A DNA stretch of 64,000 bases from Pseudomonas shahriarae (GCF_014268455.2 NZ_CP077085.1:1426001-1490000), one strand, 5' to 3'; counted from the stretch's first letter, positions 37,335 through 46,781 are shown. The notes: generated by a model not told the origin, from the letters alone. Numbers and translations: made by a program.

Positions 37335-38341
37335 AGATCGCCATCGTCAATGACATGCCCCTGGCGGTCGAGGCCTTGCGCCGGGCCTTGAGCTTCGAAC
37401 CGGCCCATCAAGTAGTGTGGGTTGCCACCAATGGCCTGGAAGCGGTGCAGCGCTGTGCCGAGCTGACCCCGGACCTGATCCTGATGGACCTGATCATGCC
37501 GGTGATGGATGGCGTCGAGGCCACCCGGCAGATCATGGCCGAGACGCCATGCGCTATCGTTATCGTTACGGTGGATCGCCAGCAGAATGTCAGCCGCGTG
37601 TTTGAAGCCATGGGCCATGGTGCCCTGGATGTGGTGGACACCCCGGCATTGGGGGTTGGCGATGCCAAGGAGGCGGCCGCGCCCCTGTTGCGCAAGATCC
37701 TCAATATTGGCTGGCTGATCGGCCAGCGGGGCAGCCGGGTGCGGGCCGAACCTGTGCATCCGCGGGGGACGGGCAAGCGCCAGAGCCTGGTCGCGATCGG
37801 CTCTTCGGCGGGCGGCCCGGCGGCGCTGGAAACCCTGCTCAAGGGCTTGCCTCGGAACTTTGCGGCAGCCATTGTGCTGGTGCAGCATGTGGACCAGGTG
37901 TTCGCCGCCGGCATGGCCGAGTGGCTGAGCAGCGCCTCGGGCCTGCCGGTGCGCCTGGCACGCGAAGGTGAGCCACCGCAAAGCGGCGTGGTATTGCTGG
38001 CCGGCACCAATCATCATATCCGGCTGCTGAAAAACGGCACGTTGGCCTACACGGCGGAACCCGTGAACGAGATTTATCGGCCGTCCATCGACGTGTTTTT
38101 CGAGAGCGTCGCCAGCCATTGGAACGGCGATGCCGTCGGCGTATTACTGACCGGCATGGGACGTGACGGAGCCCAGGGACTCAAATTGATGCGTCAGCAG
38201 GGCTATCTGACCATCGCTCAGGATCAGCAGAGCTGTGCGGTTTACGGCATGCCCAAAGCGGCGGCGGCGATTGATGCCGCTGTTGAGATTCGCCCGTTGG
38301 ACAGAATTGCGCCACGATTGCTGGAGGTATTCGCAAAATGA
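37331..38341 (+). CDS. wspF: receptor methylesterase WspF
   Basis: The 336-residue CheB-type protein has a receiver with D53 (LILMDLIMPVMDG) and a methylesterase domain with the catalytic Ser in IGSSAGGPAAL (158-159), H186 (VQHVDQ) and the Asp in TGMGRDGAQG. It demethylates WspA and resets the pathway. Loss of WspF gives the wrinkly spreader phenotype in P. fluorescens, but here the frame is intact and all catalytic residues are present. Confidence 0.95.
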   Translation: MKIAIVNDMPLAVEALRRALSFEPAHQVVWVATNGLEAVQRCAELTPDLILMDLIMPVMDGVEATRQIMAETPCAIVIVTVDRQQNVSRVFEAMGHGALDVVDTPALGVGDAKEAAAPLLRKILNIGWLIGQRGSRVRAEPVHPRGTGKRQSLVAIGSSAGGPAALETLLKGLPRNFAAAIVLVQHVDQVFAAGMAEWLSSASGLPVRLAREGEPPQSGVVLLAGTNHHIRLLKNGTLAYTAEPVNEIYRPSIDVFFESVASHWNGDAVGVLLTGMGRDGAQGLKLMRQQGYLTIAQDQQSCAVYGMPKAAAAIDAAVEIRPLDRIAPRLLEVFAK

Positions 38342-38392
38342 CCGATATAACTCGCTGTCCTGGCCTGCACGTAGTAATTCAGGTGACCGCAA

Positions 38393-39394
38393 ATGAATGA
38401 TTTACAGCTCGACGACTTCAAGACCGACGAAAACGCCGCCATGGTGTTGCTGGTGGACGACCAGGCGATGATCGGCGAAGCCGTGCGACGCGGTCTGGCC
38501 CATGAGGAGAATATCGACTTCCACTTCTGTGCCGACCCCCACCAGGCCATCTCCCAGGCGATCCGCATCAAGCCGACGGTGATTCTCCAGGACCTGGTCA
38601 TGCCCGGGCTGGACGGCCTGACCCTGGTGCGCGAATACCGCAACCACCCGGCGACGCAGAACATCCCGATCATCGTGCTCTCGACCAAGGAAGACCCGCT
38701 GATCAAGAGCGCCGCGTTTGCCGCCGGGGCCAATGATTACCTGGTGAAACTGCCGGACAACATCGAACTGGTGGCGCGTATCCGCTACCACTCGCGCTCC
38801 TACATGACCCTGTTGCAGCGGGATGCGGCCTACCGTGCATTGCGGGTCAGCCAGCAACAACTGCTGGACACCAACCTGGTGCTGCAGCGGTTGATGAACT
38901 CCGACGGTTTGACCGGGCTGTCCAACCGCCGGCATTTCGACGAATACCTGGAGCTGGAATGGCGGCGCGCCATGCGGGACCAGACCCAGTTGTCGTTGTT
39001 GATGATCGACGTGGACTTCTTCAAGACCTACAACGACAGCTTTGGCCACCTGGAAGGAGACGAGGCGCTGCGTAAGGTGGCGGCGAGCATCCGTGACGCC
39101 AGCAGCCGTCCTTCGGACCTGCCGGCGCGCTACGGGGGCGAGGAGTTTGCCCTGGTGTTGCCCAACACCTCGCCGGGCGGTGCGCGGTTGGTGGCGGAGA
39201 AACTGCGCCAGGCTGTTGCCGCGTTGAAAATCCCGCATATCGCACCCTCTGAAGGGGCGAGCCTGACCATCAGCATTGGCCTGGCGACCATGACGCCGCT
39301 GCTGGGGACTGATTGCCGGCAATTGATCTCGGCGGCGGACAAGGGGTTGTATCTGGCCAAGCATAATGGGCGCAACCAGGTGGGGATCGAATAG
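38393..39394 (+). CDS. wspR: diguanylate cyclase response regulator WspR
   Basis: The 333-residue protein has an N-terminal receiver with phospho-acceptor D67 ([13 protein letters not shown]), a coiled helix (about 145-168) and a GGDEF domain with active site GGEEF at 248-252. The product-inhibition I-site RxxD (R239-D242) lies five residues before it. Phosphorylated by WspE, it makes c-di-GMP and promotes attachment. It is the only wsp gene not overlapping its neighbour (51-base gap). Confidence 0.96.
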
Positions 39395-39563
39395 CCTGCA
39401 GGACACCGCCAACCCAATGTGGGAGCCCGCTCCCAACTTTGATCGTTATCGGCCTGTAGATATCACACAAACCCGGCCTTTTCGGCCAAGCGGACTGCCG
39501 TTTCCAGCCTTTTGCCGTTATACTCGCCGGCTTTCAAAAGTTCGCCAACGAGTGCTGCCCGCC

Positions 39564-40659
39564 ATGGAAATCAACCCGATCCTGAACACCATCAAGGACC
39601 TGTCCGAGCGCTCCGAAACTATTCGGGGGTATCTTTGACTACGATCAAAAGCATGAGCGTCTGACCGAAGTCAATCGCGAGCTTGAAGATCCGGCTGTCT
39701 GGAACAAACCTGAATACGCCCAGGAACTGGGCCGCGAGCGCGCTGCGCTGGCGCAGATCGTCGACACCCTCGACGAGTTGAACACCGGTCTGGGCGATTG
39801 CCGCGACCTGCTGGACATGGCCGTCGAAGAAAACGACGAAGGCGCAGTGGGCGATGTCGTCGCCGAGCTGGCCCGTCTCGAGGACAACCTCGCCAAGCTT
39901 GAATTCCGCCGCATGTTCAGCCACGAAATGGACCCGAACAACGCCTACCTGGATATCCAGGCCGGTTCCGGTGGCACCGAAGCCCAGGACTGGGCCAACA
40001 TCCTGCTGCGCATGTACCTGCGCTGGGCTGACAAACGCGGTTTCGAAGCGACCATCATGGAGCTGTCCGCCGGTGAAGTCGCCGGTATCAAGGGCGCGAC
40101 CGTGCATATCAAGGGTGAATACGCCTTTGGCTGGCTGCGGACCGAGATCGGCGTACACCGTCTGGTGCGCAAGAGTCCGTTCGACTCCGGCAACCGTCGC
40201 CACACTTCGTTCTCCGCCGTTTTCGTCTCCCCAGAGATCGACGACAAGGTGGAAATCGAGATCAACCCGGCCGACCTGCGGATCGACACCTACCGTTCCT
40301 CCGGTGCCGGTGGTCAGCACGTAAACACCACTGACTCGGCCGTACGTATCACCCACGTTCCGACCAATACCGTGGTCAGCTGCCAGAACGAACGTTCCCA
40401 GCACGCCAACAAGGACACCGCCATGAAAATGCTGCGGGCCAAGTTGTACGAGCAGGAAATGCAGAAGCGCAACGCCGCTTCCCAGGCGCTGGAAGACACC
40501 AAGTCGGATATCGGCTGGGGTCACCAGATCCGTTCGTATGTGCTTGATGCTTCGCGGATCAAGGATCTGCGCACTAACATCGAACGCAGCGACTGCGACA
40601 AGGTACTCGACGGCGATATCGACGAATACCTGGAAGCGAGCCTGAAGTCCGGCCTGTAA
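39564..40659 (+). CDS. prfB: peptide chain release factor 2 (programmed +1 frameshift)
   Basis: RF2 reads UGA and UAA stop codons. The gene starts at ATG 39564 ([24 protein letters not shown]) and meets an in-frame TGA at 39636-39638. Translation must shift +1 there and continue as [16 protein letters not shown]. The joined product is 364 residues, the usual RF2 length. It contains the GGQ hydrolysis motif ([15 protein letters not shown]) and an [13 protein letters not shown] segment containing the stop-recognition region. The internal TGA is regulation, not damage. Confidence 0.95.
39625..39639 (+). promoter_or_regulatory. prfB autoregulatory frameshift site
   Basis: GGGGG (about 39625-39629), an internal Shine-Dalgarno, is followed after three bases by the slippery CTT-TGA-C. 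When RF2 is scarce the ribosome pauses on the UGA and slips +1. Confidence 0.93.
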
Positions 40660-40666
40660 CACCCTC

Positions 40667-40712
40667 TGTGGGAGCGGGCTTGCCCGCGATCCCCAGGCCG
40701 AAGGCCTGGGGG
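40667..40712. repeat. REP core plus GC hairpin between prfB and lysS
   Basis: TGTGGGAGCGGGCTTGCCCGCG is followed by the hairpin CCCCAGGCC-GAA-GGCCTGGGG. There is no T-tract, so lysS may still be read through from prfB. Confidence 0.65.
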
Positions 40713-40742
40713 CAACGAACCTGTGATGGAAAATTTAAAGAC

Positions 40743-42242
40743 ATGAGCGACCAACAACTCGACCAGGCCCTGCAACAGGAAGAAAACTCCCTGATCGCCC
40801 TGCGCAAGGAAAAGCTTGCTGCCGAGCGCGCCAAGGGCAATGCCTTCCCCAATGACTTCCGCCGCGAAAACTACTGCGATGCCTTGCAGAAGCAGTACGC
40901 GGACAAGACCAAGGAAGAGCTGGCTGAAGCGGCGATCCCGGTCAAGGTGGCAGGTCGCATCATGCTCAACCGTGGCTCGTTCATGGTGATCCAGGACATG
41001 ACCGGGCGCATCCAGGTCTACGTCAACCGCAAGACCCTCCCGGAAGAAACCCTGGCCTCGGTGAAAACCTGGGACATGGGCGACATCATTGCCGCCGAAG
41101 GCACCCTGGCCCGTTCCGGCAAGGGCGACCTGTACGTCGAAATGACCAACGTGCGCCTGCTGACCAAGTCGCTGCGCCCGCTGCCGGACAAGCACCACGG
41201 CCTGACCGACACCGAGCAGCGCTATCGCCAGCGCTACGTTGACCTGATCGTCAACGAAGAAGTGCGCCAGACCTTCCGCGTGCGTTCGCAAGTAATCGCG
41301 CACATCCGCAGCTTCCTGATGGCGCGTGACTTCCTCGAAGTCGAGACGCCGATGCTGCAGACCATCCCGGGCGGCGCCGCAGCCAAGCCGTTCGAAACCC
41401 ACCACAATGCCCTGGACCTGGAAATGTTCCTGCGTATCGCGCCGGAGCTGTACCTCAAGCGCCTGGTGGTGGGTGGTTTTGAGAAGGTGTTCGAGATCAA
41501 CCGCAACTTCCGTAACGAAGGTGTCTCGACCCGTCACAACCCGGAATTCACCATGTTGGAGTTCTACCAGGCCTACGCCGACTACGAAGACAACATGGAC
41601 CTGACCGAAGAACTGTTCCGCGAGCTGGCGCAACTGGTCCTGGGCAGCACCGACGTGCCTTACGGCGACAAGGTGTTCCATTTCGGCGAGCCGTTCGTGC
41701 GCCTGTCGGTGTTCGACTCGATCCTCAAGTACAACCCTGAGCTGACCGCTGACGACCTGAACGACATCGACAAGGCTCGCGCCATCGCCAAGAAAGCCGG
41801 GGCCAAGGTCCTGGGCTTCGAAGGCCTGGGCAAGCTGCAGGTGATGATTTTCGAAGAGCTGGTGGAGCACAAGCTGGAGCAGCCGCACTTCATCACCCAG
41901 TACCCGTTCGAAGTGTCGCCGCTGGCCCGTCGCAACGACGACAACCCGAACGTCACCGACCGTTTCGAGCTGTTTATCGGTGGTCGCGAAATCGCCAACG
42001 CCTACTCCGAGCTTAACGACGCGGAAGACCAGGCCGAGCGTTTCATGGCCCAGGTGGCCGACAAGGACGCCGGTGACGACGAAGCCATGCACTACGACGC
42101 CGACTTCGTGCGCGCGCTGGAGTACGGCATGCCGCCAACGGCTGGTGAAGGGATCGGTATCGACCGTCTGGTGATGTTGCTCACCAACTCACCGTCGATC
42201 CGCGATGTCATCTTGTTCCCGCATATGCGGCCGCAAGCGTAA
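40743..42242 (+). CDS. lysS: lysyl-tRNA synthetase (class II)
   Basis: The 499-residue enzyme has an N-terminal OB-fold anticodon-binding domain ([27 protein letters not shown]) and a class II catalytic core: motif 1 near [10 protein letters not shown], motif 2 [24 protein letters not shown], motif 3 [27 protein letters not shown] 40743 gives the standard MSDQQLDQ start. It follows prfB, the conserved pairing. Confidence 0.97.
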
Positions 42243-42257
42243 CCGCAGTAAATCATC

Positions 42258-42286
42258 AAGCCGCCTTTTATAAGGCGGCTTTTTTG
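42258..42286 (+). terminator. terminator after lysS
   Basis: AAGCCGCC-TTTTATA-GGCGGCTT followed by TTTT. Confidence 0.92.
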
Positions 42287-42351
42287 TGGGGCCTGAACTA
42301 ACGTCAAGCAAACGGCGCCAGGCTTCTGTTGATAGGAGAGGACGATCTTTC

Positions 42352-43068
42352 GTGAAGCGCGTAATGGCTCAAGAAGGCGCCGCTGGCATTGCTGCCGCCG
42401 TGGCTGAAAGTGTTCAGTACCAAGGGCGCAAGGCCAGTCGCCAGGGCAGCGAGCAGCGTCGGCAAGACATCCTCGATGCAGCGATGCGCATTGTCGTGCG
42501 CGACGGCGTGCGCGCCGTGCGCCATCGGGCGGTGGCGGCGGAGGCGGGTGTGCCGTTGTCGGCCACCACCTACTACTTCAAGGATATCGACGACCTGCTT
42601 ACCGACACCTTTGCCCAGTACGTGGAGCGCAGTGCGGCGTTCATGGGCAAGTTGTGGGTGCGCAATGAGGGCTTGCTGCGCGAGATGGTGGCTTATGGTG
42701 ATGGCAGCGCCGAGTCGCGCTCGCAACTGGCCGACGATATTGCGCGGCTGACCGCTGATTACGTCCTGCGCCAACTGCTTAACCGTCGCGAGTACCTGAT
42801 GGCCGAGCAGGCGTTTCGCCAGGAGGCCTTGTTGAACCCGCGCCTGGCCGACCTGGTGCGCTCCCATCAGCAGATTCTGTTGCAGGGCACTTGCCAGTTT
42901 TTCCAGGTATTGGGCTCCCGCGAACCCCAGCAAGATGCCAAAGTGTTGACGGCGATTATCAGTCGGATGGAATATCAGGGCCTGCTGTTCGAGCCCGAGG
43001 CCCTGACTGGCGAAGAAATGCTCGAGATTCTCAAGCGTTACATGCACCTGGTACTGGCCTCGGTCTAG
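42352..43068 (+). CDS. TetR-family regulator downstream of lysS
   Basis: The 238-residue protein has a long N-terminal arm, then a TetR helix-turn-helix (ILDAAMRIVVRDGVRAVRHRAVAAEAGVPLSATTYYFKDIDDLLTDTF) and a helical C-terminal domain. A TetR regulator sits at the same place after lysS in P. aeruginosa as I recall. GTG 42352 has AGGAGAGGA about 9 bases upstream; ATG 42364 is possible but poorly spaced. Effector and targets unknown; the lipoprotein gene 43 bases downstream may be one. Confidence 0.85.
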   Translation: MKRVMAQEGAAGIAAAVAESVQYQGRKASRQGSEQRRQDILDAAMRIVVRDGVRAVRHRAVAAEAGVPLSATTYYFKDIDDLLTDTFAQYVERSAAFMGKLWVRNEGLLREMVAYGDGSAESRSQLADDIARLTADYVLRQLLNRREYLMAEQAFRQEALLNPRLADLVRSHQQILLQGTCQFFQVLGSREPQQDAKVLTAIISRMEYQGLLFEPEALTGEEMLEILKRYMHLVLASV

Positions 43069-43111
43069 TCGTGTGGGAGCCGGGCCACCCAAAACAGCTG
43101 TGGAGTGATGG

Positions 43112-43660
43112 ATGAAAACCTGGCGTGTGGTTGTGACCGCAATGGTGTTGCTGCTCCTGAGCGGCTGCCTGGTGACCTTCAAGGAGCCCCTTCCGGCCAG
43201 TGAGGCCGCACCTGACGCGCTGCTGGGCAAGTGGGCCAGCAGGAACGCCTGGGGCGAACCGCTCGACCTGCAGATCAGCCGCGCTGGACAGCATCGCTAC
43301 AAGGCGGTGAGCACTTCGCAAACCAACCCGGTCAAGCGCGACGAATATTTGTTCAGCGTGTCCCGCCACGGCAACCGCTGGTACCTGTCGGCACCGCTGC
43401 CGGACAAGCTGGGTGGGCATTTTATCCTCGCCGGCTTTGAATTGAATAATGCCCGCGAATTGGTGGTCTACAACCTCGACCCCGAGGCAATCAACCAGGC
43501 CATCGCGCAGAAAATCCTTATTGGCAGCCACGTGGATACCGTCGAAGGTGACGGCATATTGATCGACAGCCCCATGAGCCAGATCCTGGCTTACCTGGAT
43601 GATCCGGCCAACGCCGACGTGTTTGTCGAAGCCGTACGCTATAAACATGTGGGCAAATAA
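43112..43660 (+). CDS. conserved lipoprotein
   Basis: The 182-residue protein has a type II signal with lipobox LSGC (cleavage before C19). The mature part LLGKWASRNAWGEPLDLQISR..YLFSVSRHGNRWYLSAPLP suggests a small beta-rich domain with no family I can name. The residue after the lipid-bearing Cys is Leu rather than Asp, so it probably goes to the outer membrane. It lies between the TetR gene and the DUF1704 gene, which starts 21 bases later, so co-transcription with the latter is likely. Confidence 0.75.
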   Translation: MKTWRVVVTAMVLLLLSGCLVTFKEPLPASEAAPDALLGKWASRNAWGEPLDLQISRAGQHRYKAVSTSQTNPVKRDEYLFSVSRHGNRWYLSAPLPDKLGGHFILAGFELNNARELVVYNLDPEAINQAIAQKILIGSHVDTVEGDGILIDSPMSQILAYLDDPANADVFVEAVRYKHVGK

Positions 43661-43681
43661 CGTTTAAAGAGGGAGCACCGG

Positions 43682-44959
43682 GTGGACGATTACCAGCAGA
43701 CGATACGCACCTTGTCCGATCGCATTGTGCTGGCGCAGACACCGATTCGCGTCCTCGACGCCGTGAAGTGGGACGACAACATTCGCAAGGGCTTCCTCCA
43801 GGGCAAGGGCAAGCACATGCCGGCCGTGGATCGCGACTATTACCTGAACCGGCCACTGTCGTTCGATTCCAGCAAGGTGAAGCTGGAGTTCCAGAACATC
43901 GAGCGCGATATCACCCGCCAATTGGGCCAGTTCAACCCGGTCGGGCAGATCATGCGGCGCATGTGCAAGGAGTACCGCATGGTGGTGCGCATGCTCGAAG
44001 CCCGTGGCACCGAGGATTTCGGCCTGATTTCCCAGGAGCTTTACGGCGCCGCCTCCGATGCGTTCCATGCCGGCGACCCGACCCTGGCCGACCTGGGCCT
44101 GATGCTTTCCGACTACCTGAATAACATCGACGGTCGTGGCGACCTCAAGGACGAAGCCAAGACCCTGACCGCCAAGGACGCTGTGGGCCTGCTGCAAAGC
44201 CGCCTGAACAAAGTGTTTGGCGAAGCCGAAGAAACCATTCGCGTGTTTGAGTCCGACGGCATCGTTGCCGACGCGGCGGCGGGCGCCGACTACATCAAGA
44301 TCCGCGCCGATGCGATGTTCAACGAGCGGGATGTGCGGGCCCTGGAAGTGCACGAAGGGCTGGTCCATGTGGGCACCACCCTCAATGGCCAGAACCAGCC
44401 GATCTGCACCTTCCTGTCCAAGGGCCCACCGTCGTCGACCGTGACCCAGGAAGGCCTGGCAATCTTGATGGAGATCATCACCTTTGCCTCTTACCCCAGC
44501 CGCCTGCGCAAGCTGACCAACCGCACCCGCGCGATCCATATGGTGGAAGAGGGCGCCGATTTCCTGCAGGTGTTCGAGTTCTTCCGCGAGCAAGGCTTTG
44601 AAATGGCCGAGAGCTACGGCAACGCCAGCCGGGTGTTCCGCGGCTCGACGCCGACGGGGCTGCCGTTTACCAAGGATCTGTCGTACCTCAAGGGCTTTAT
44701 CATGGTCTACAACTATATCCAGCTGGCCGTGCGCAAGGGCAAGCTGGAGCAGGTGCCGCTGTTGTTCTGCGGCAAGACCACCCTGGAAGACATGCGTACT
44801 TTGCGCCAGTTGGTGGACGAAGGCCTGGTGGTGCCGCCCAAATACCTGCCGGATCAGTTCCGTGACATGAACGCGCTGTCGGCATGGATGTGCTTCTCCA
44901 ACTTCCTTAACCACCTGAGCCTGGACCGGATCGAGGCGGATTACTCCAATATCCTCTGA
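43682..44959 (+). CDS. DUF1704 protein (QEGLA-motif, MATCAP-like metallopeptidase fold)
   Basis: The 425-residue protein carries the VTQEGLA motif that gave the family its name (flavohemoglobin expression-modulating QEGLA protein, DUF1704). It has HEGLVH at 224-228, an H-E-x-x-x-H metal-binding motif, and E257 in QEGLA as a likely third ligand. Eukaryotic DUF1704 proteins (MATCAP) are tubulin carboxypeptidases that use this motif, so a zinc peptidase activity is plausible. No signal peptide or membrane segment is visible. It starts with GTG after GAGGGAG. The bacterial substrate is unknown. Confidence 0.82.
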   Translation: MDDYQQTIRTLSDRIVLAQTPIRVLDAVKWDDNIRKGFLQGKGKHMPAVDRDYYLNRPLSFDSSKVKLEFQNIERDITRQLGQFNPVGQIMRRMCKEYRMVVRMLEARGTEDFGLISQELYGAASDAFHAGDPTLADLGLMLSDYLNNIDGRGDLKDEAKTLTAKDAVGLLQSRLNKVFGEAEETIRVFESDGIVADAAAGADYIKIRADAMFNERDVRALEVHEGLVHVGTTLNGQNQPICTFLSKGPPSSTVTQEGLAILMEIITFASYPSRLRKLTNRTRAIHMVEEGADFLQVFEFFREQGFEMAESYGNASRVFRGSTPTGLPFTKDLSYLKGFIMVYNYIQLAVRKGKLEQVPLLFCGKTTLEDMRTLRQLVDEGLVVPPKYLPDQFRDMNALSAWMCFSNFLNHLSLDRIEADYSNIL

Positions 44960-44973
44960 CCAAATCCCATCAA

Positions 44974-45046
44974 CTGTGGGAGCAGGCTTGCCTGCGATCG
45001 CGGTCTGTCAGCCACCGGTGGAGTAACTGACAGCCAGCTCCCACAG
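44974..45046. repeat. REP inverted pair
   Basis: CTGTGGGAGCAGGCTTGCC and GACAGCCAGCTCCCACAG form outer arms in the gap between the DUF1704 and hydrolase genes. Confidence 0.65.
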
Positions 45047-45102
45047 TTAGTCTTCATTGATTATCAGGGTTGTGTCCCCACCCATTTGCGAGGTTTCAAC
45101 GG

Positions 45103-46017
45103 ATGAGACTCCTCGGCATTCTATGCCTGCTCCTCACCCTCAATGGCTGCAGCTCGCTGCTGTTCTACCCCGAGCCCGGCCTGCCGTTCAGTCCACAGCA
45201 GGCGCGCCTGGAATACCGTGACGTCACCCTGACCACCGCCGATGGCCTGAAGTTGCGGGCCTGGTGGCTGCCAGCCAAGGCCGGCGTGCCGCTCAAGGGC
45301 ACGGTGCTGCACCTGCACGGTAATGGGGGCAACCTCTCCGGGCACCTGGGCGGCAGTTGGTGGTTGCCGGCCCAGGGCTATCAAGTGCTGATGCTGGACT
45401 ATCGCGGCTATGGCGTGTCAGAAGGCAAACCTTCGTTGCCGGCCATTTACCAGGATCTGGATGCCGCCTTCCAGTGGCTCGACCAGGCCCCTGAAACCCA
45501 AGGGCAGCCGCTGGTGGTCCTCGGCCAGAGCCTGGGCGGGGCGTTGGCCGTGCATTACCTGGCCGCACACCCCGAGCGACAGCCCCGGCTCAAAGCGCTG
45601 GTGCTCGATGGCGTGCCCGCCAGTTATCGTGATGTAGGGCAATTCGCCCTGAGCACTTCCTGGCTAACATGGCCGTTCCAGGTGCCGTTGTCGTGGCTGG
45701 TGCCAGACGCCGACAGTGCGATCCATGGCATGCCACAGCTGACTGGCGTGCCGAAACTGCTGTTCCACAGTCTGGATGATCCGATCGTGCCGCTTTCCAA
45801 CGGCATCCGTCTGTATCAAGCTGCGCCGCCGCCAAGGGTGTTGCAACTGACCCGGGGCGGTCACGTGCAGACCTTTGCCGACAAGACCTGGCAAACCGTA
45901 ATGCTGCGCTATCTTGACGATCCGCAGCATTTCAACGGTTTGCGCCGCCTGGGGGAAATTCCCAATTATCCGGCGGCTGCCAATCCTAAAACCGAATCAT
46001 CAGAGAGCCCGCAATGA
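45103..46017 (+). CDS. alpha/beta-hydrolase lipoprotein
   Basis: The 304-residue protein has lipobox LNGC (Cys near residue 15). The alpha/beta-hydrolase domain of the YfhR/Bem46 type shows LHLHGNGGNLSGH as the oxyanion loop, nucleophile Ser in VLGQSLGGALA, Asp in HSLDDPIVPL and His in TRGGHVQTF. It is likely a periplasm-facing esterase or peptidase attached to the membrane; substrate unknown. GAGG precedes ATG 45103. Its stop overlaps the start of the next gene. Confidence 0.85.
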   Translation: MRLLGILCLLLTLNGCSSLLFYPEPGLPFSPQQARLEYRDVTLTTADGLKLRAWWLPAKAGVPLKGTVLHLHGNGGNLSGHLGGSWWLPAQGYQVLMLDYRGYGVSEGKPSLPAIYQDLDAAFQWLDQAPETQGQPLVVLGQSLGGALAVHYLAAHPERQPRLKALVLDGVPASYRDVGQFALSTSWLTWPFQVPLSWLVPDADSAIHGMPQLTGVPKLLFHSLDDPIVPLSNGIRLYQAAPPPRVLQLTRGGHVQTFADKTWQTVMLRYLDDPQHFNGLRRLGEIPNYPAAANPKTESSESPQ

Positions 46018-46340
46018 GCGAAGAACGCAACATGATCCCCCTGATCCTCACCGGCATCGGCACCATCATCGGTACCGTTGGCTGCCTGTGGTACTACGGC
46101 TACCTGCACTTCGCCAAGCCTGAGGATGCGTTGCTGCTCAGCGACTACACCATGCTCAAGACCGTGCCCGGCGAGGACTACAAAGTTTCCCTGACCCCGG
46201 CCCCCCAAGTGGCGCAATGCGTCGACGGTGTGCTGGTGCTGTTCGATACCGAGCAAAAGGGGCTGACGGGCGTGCTGGTAAACAGCAAGAAGCAGGCGGT
46301 GCGTTGCATGGGCCAGGAAACCCCGCAACTGCAGGAGTGA
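46014..46340 (+). CDS. small membrane-anchored hypothetical protein
   Basis: The 108-residue protein has one N-terminal membrane segment (IPLILTGIGTIIGTVGCLWYYGYLHFA). A soluble part of about 75 residues has two Cys (VAQCVDGVLVLFD.., AVRCMGQ). The start overlaps the hydrolase stop (ATGA), so it is translated together with it and the product may act with the hydrolase at the membrane. No family recognised. Confidence 0.75.
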   Translation: MSEERNMIPLILTGIGTIIGTVGCLWYYGYLHFAKPEDALLLSDYTMLKTVPGEDYKVSLTPAPQVAQCVDGVLVLFDTEQKGLTGVLVNSKKQAVRCMGQETPQLQE

Positions 46341-46357
46341 GCCTGCCGGTAGTTTTT

Positions 46358-46385
46358 GGAACCATATTCCGTATGACACCACTGA
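46358..46385 (+). promoter_or_regulatory. hrp box (HrpL/RspL-type ECF sigma promoter)
   Basis: GGAACC (46358-46363), exactly 15 bases, then CCACTGA (46379-46385) matches the HrpL consensus GGAACC-N15/16-CCACNNA at every fixed position. It starts 18 bases after the preceding stop codon and 80 bases before the harpin-like gene. A CGTCAGC-AGC-GCTGACG hairpin (46392-46408) lies in the leader. Confidence 0.75.
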
Positions 46386-46437
46386 TTGGGTCGTCAGCAG
46401 CGCTGACGAGTAACCCTTAATTACGTGGAGTATCACT

Positions 46438-46752
46438 ATGAGTATTAATGGAGTAGGCGGTGGTGGCAGCGGGTTCGGTAACTTCGGCAGCGCCGGCATG
46501 GGGGATTCCGGCAATATGGTTGGCAAGGGCGTCGAAGGCGGTCAGCAGCAGGGCGGTATGGATCCTGAAGCGCTGAAGAAACTCCTGGCGCAACTGTTGG
46601 GCGGTGCGGGAGGTGCAGGCGGCTCCCAGGGCAGTGGCGGCAGTGGCGGTGGTAACGAGGAAGAGGACCCGCTGCGCAAGCAGATGAGTGGCGATCAGCA
46701 GCAAGGCATGCAGATGCCTCAAGAGAACAACAGCCAAATCAATTTCGGCTGA
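46438..46752 (+). CDS. glycine-rich harpin-like protein under an hrp box
   Basis: The 104-residue protein is very rich in Gly, Gln and Ser, has no cysteine and no Sec signal, and is acidic near the C-terminus (NEEEDPLRKQ). It has one short leucine-rich amphipathic helix, DPEALKKLLAQLLGG (about 42-56), between Gly-rich stretches. This composition matches type III-secreted harpins such as Hpa1/HrpZ, though I cannot align it to a named one. GGAG lies 9 bases before the ATG. With the hrp box, secretion through a type III system is a reasonable hypothesis; no such system is in this window. Confidence 0.65.
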   Translation: MSINGVGGGGSGFGNFGSAGMGDSGNMVGKGVEGGQQQGGMDPEALKKLLAQLLGGAGGAGGSQGSGGSGGGNEEEDPLRKQMSGDQQQGMQMPQENNSQINFG

Positions 46753-46781
46753 TCCGCAGAGTCTGCCCGCAGTTCTTATGC

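Noticed and set aside
39619..40662. Reading prfB as broken because of the in-frame TGA at 39636
   Set aside because: The CTT-TGA-C site with upstream GGGGG is the normal RF2 frameshift signal and the rest of the gene is intact.
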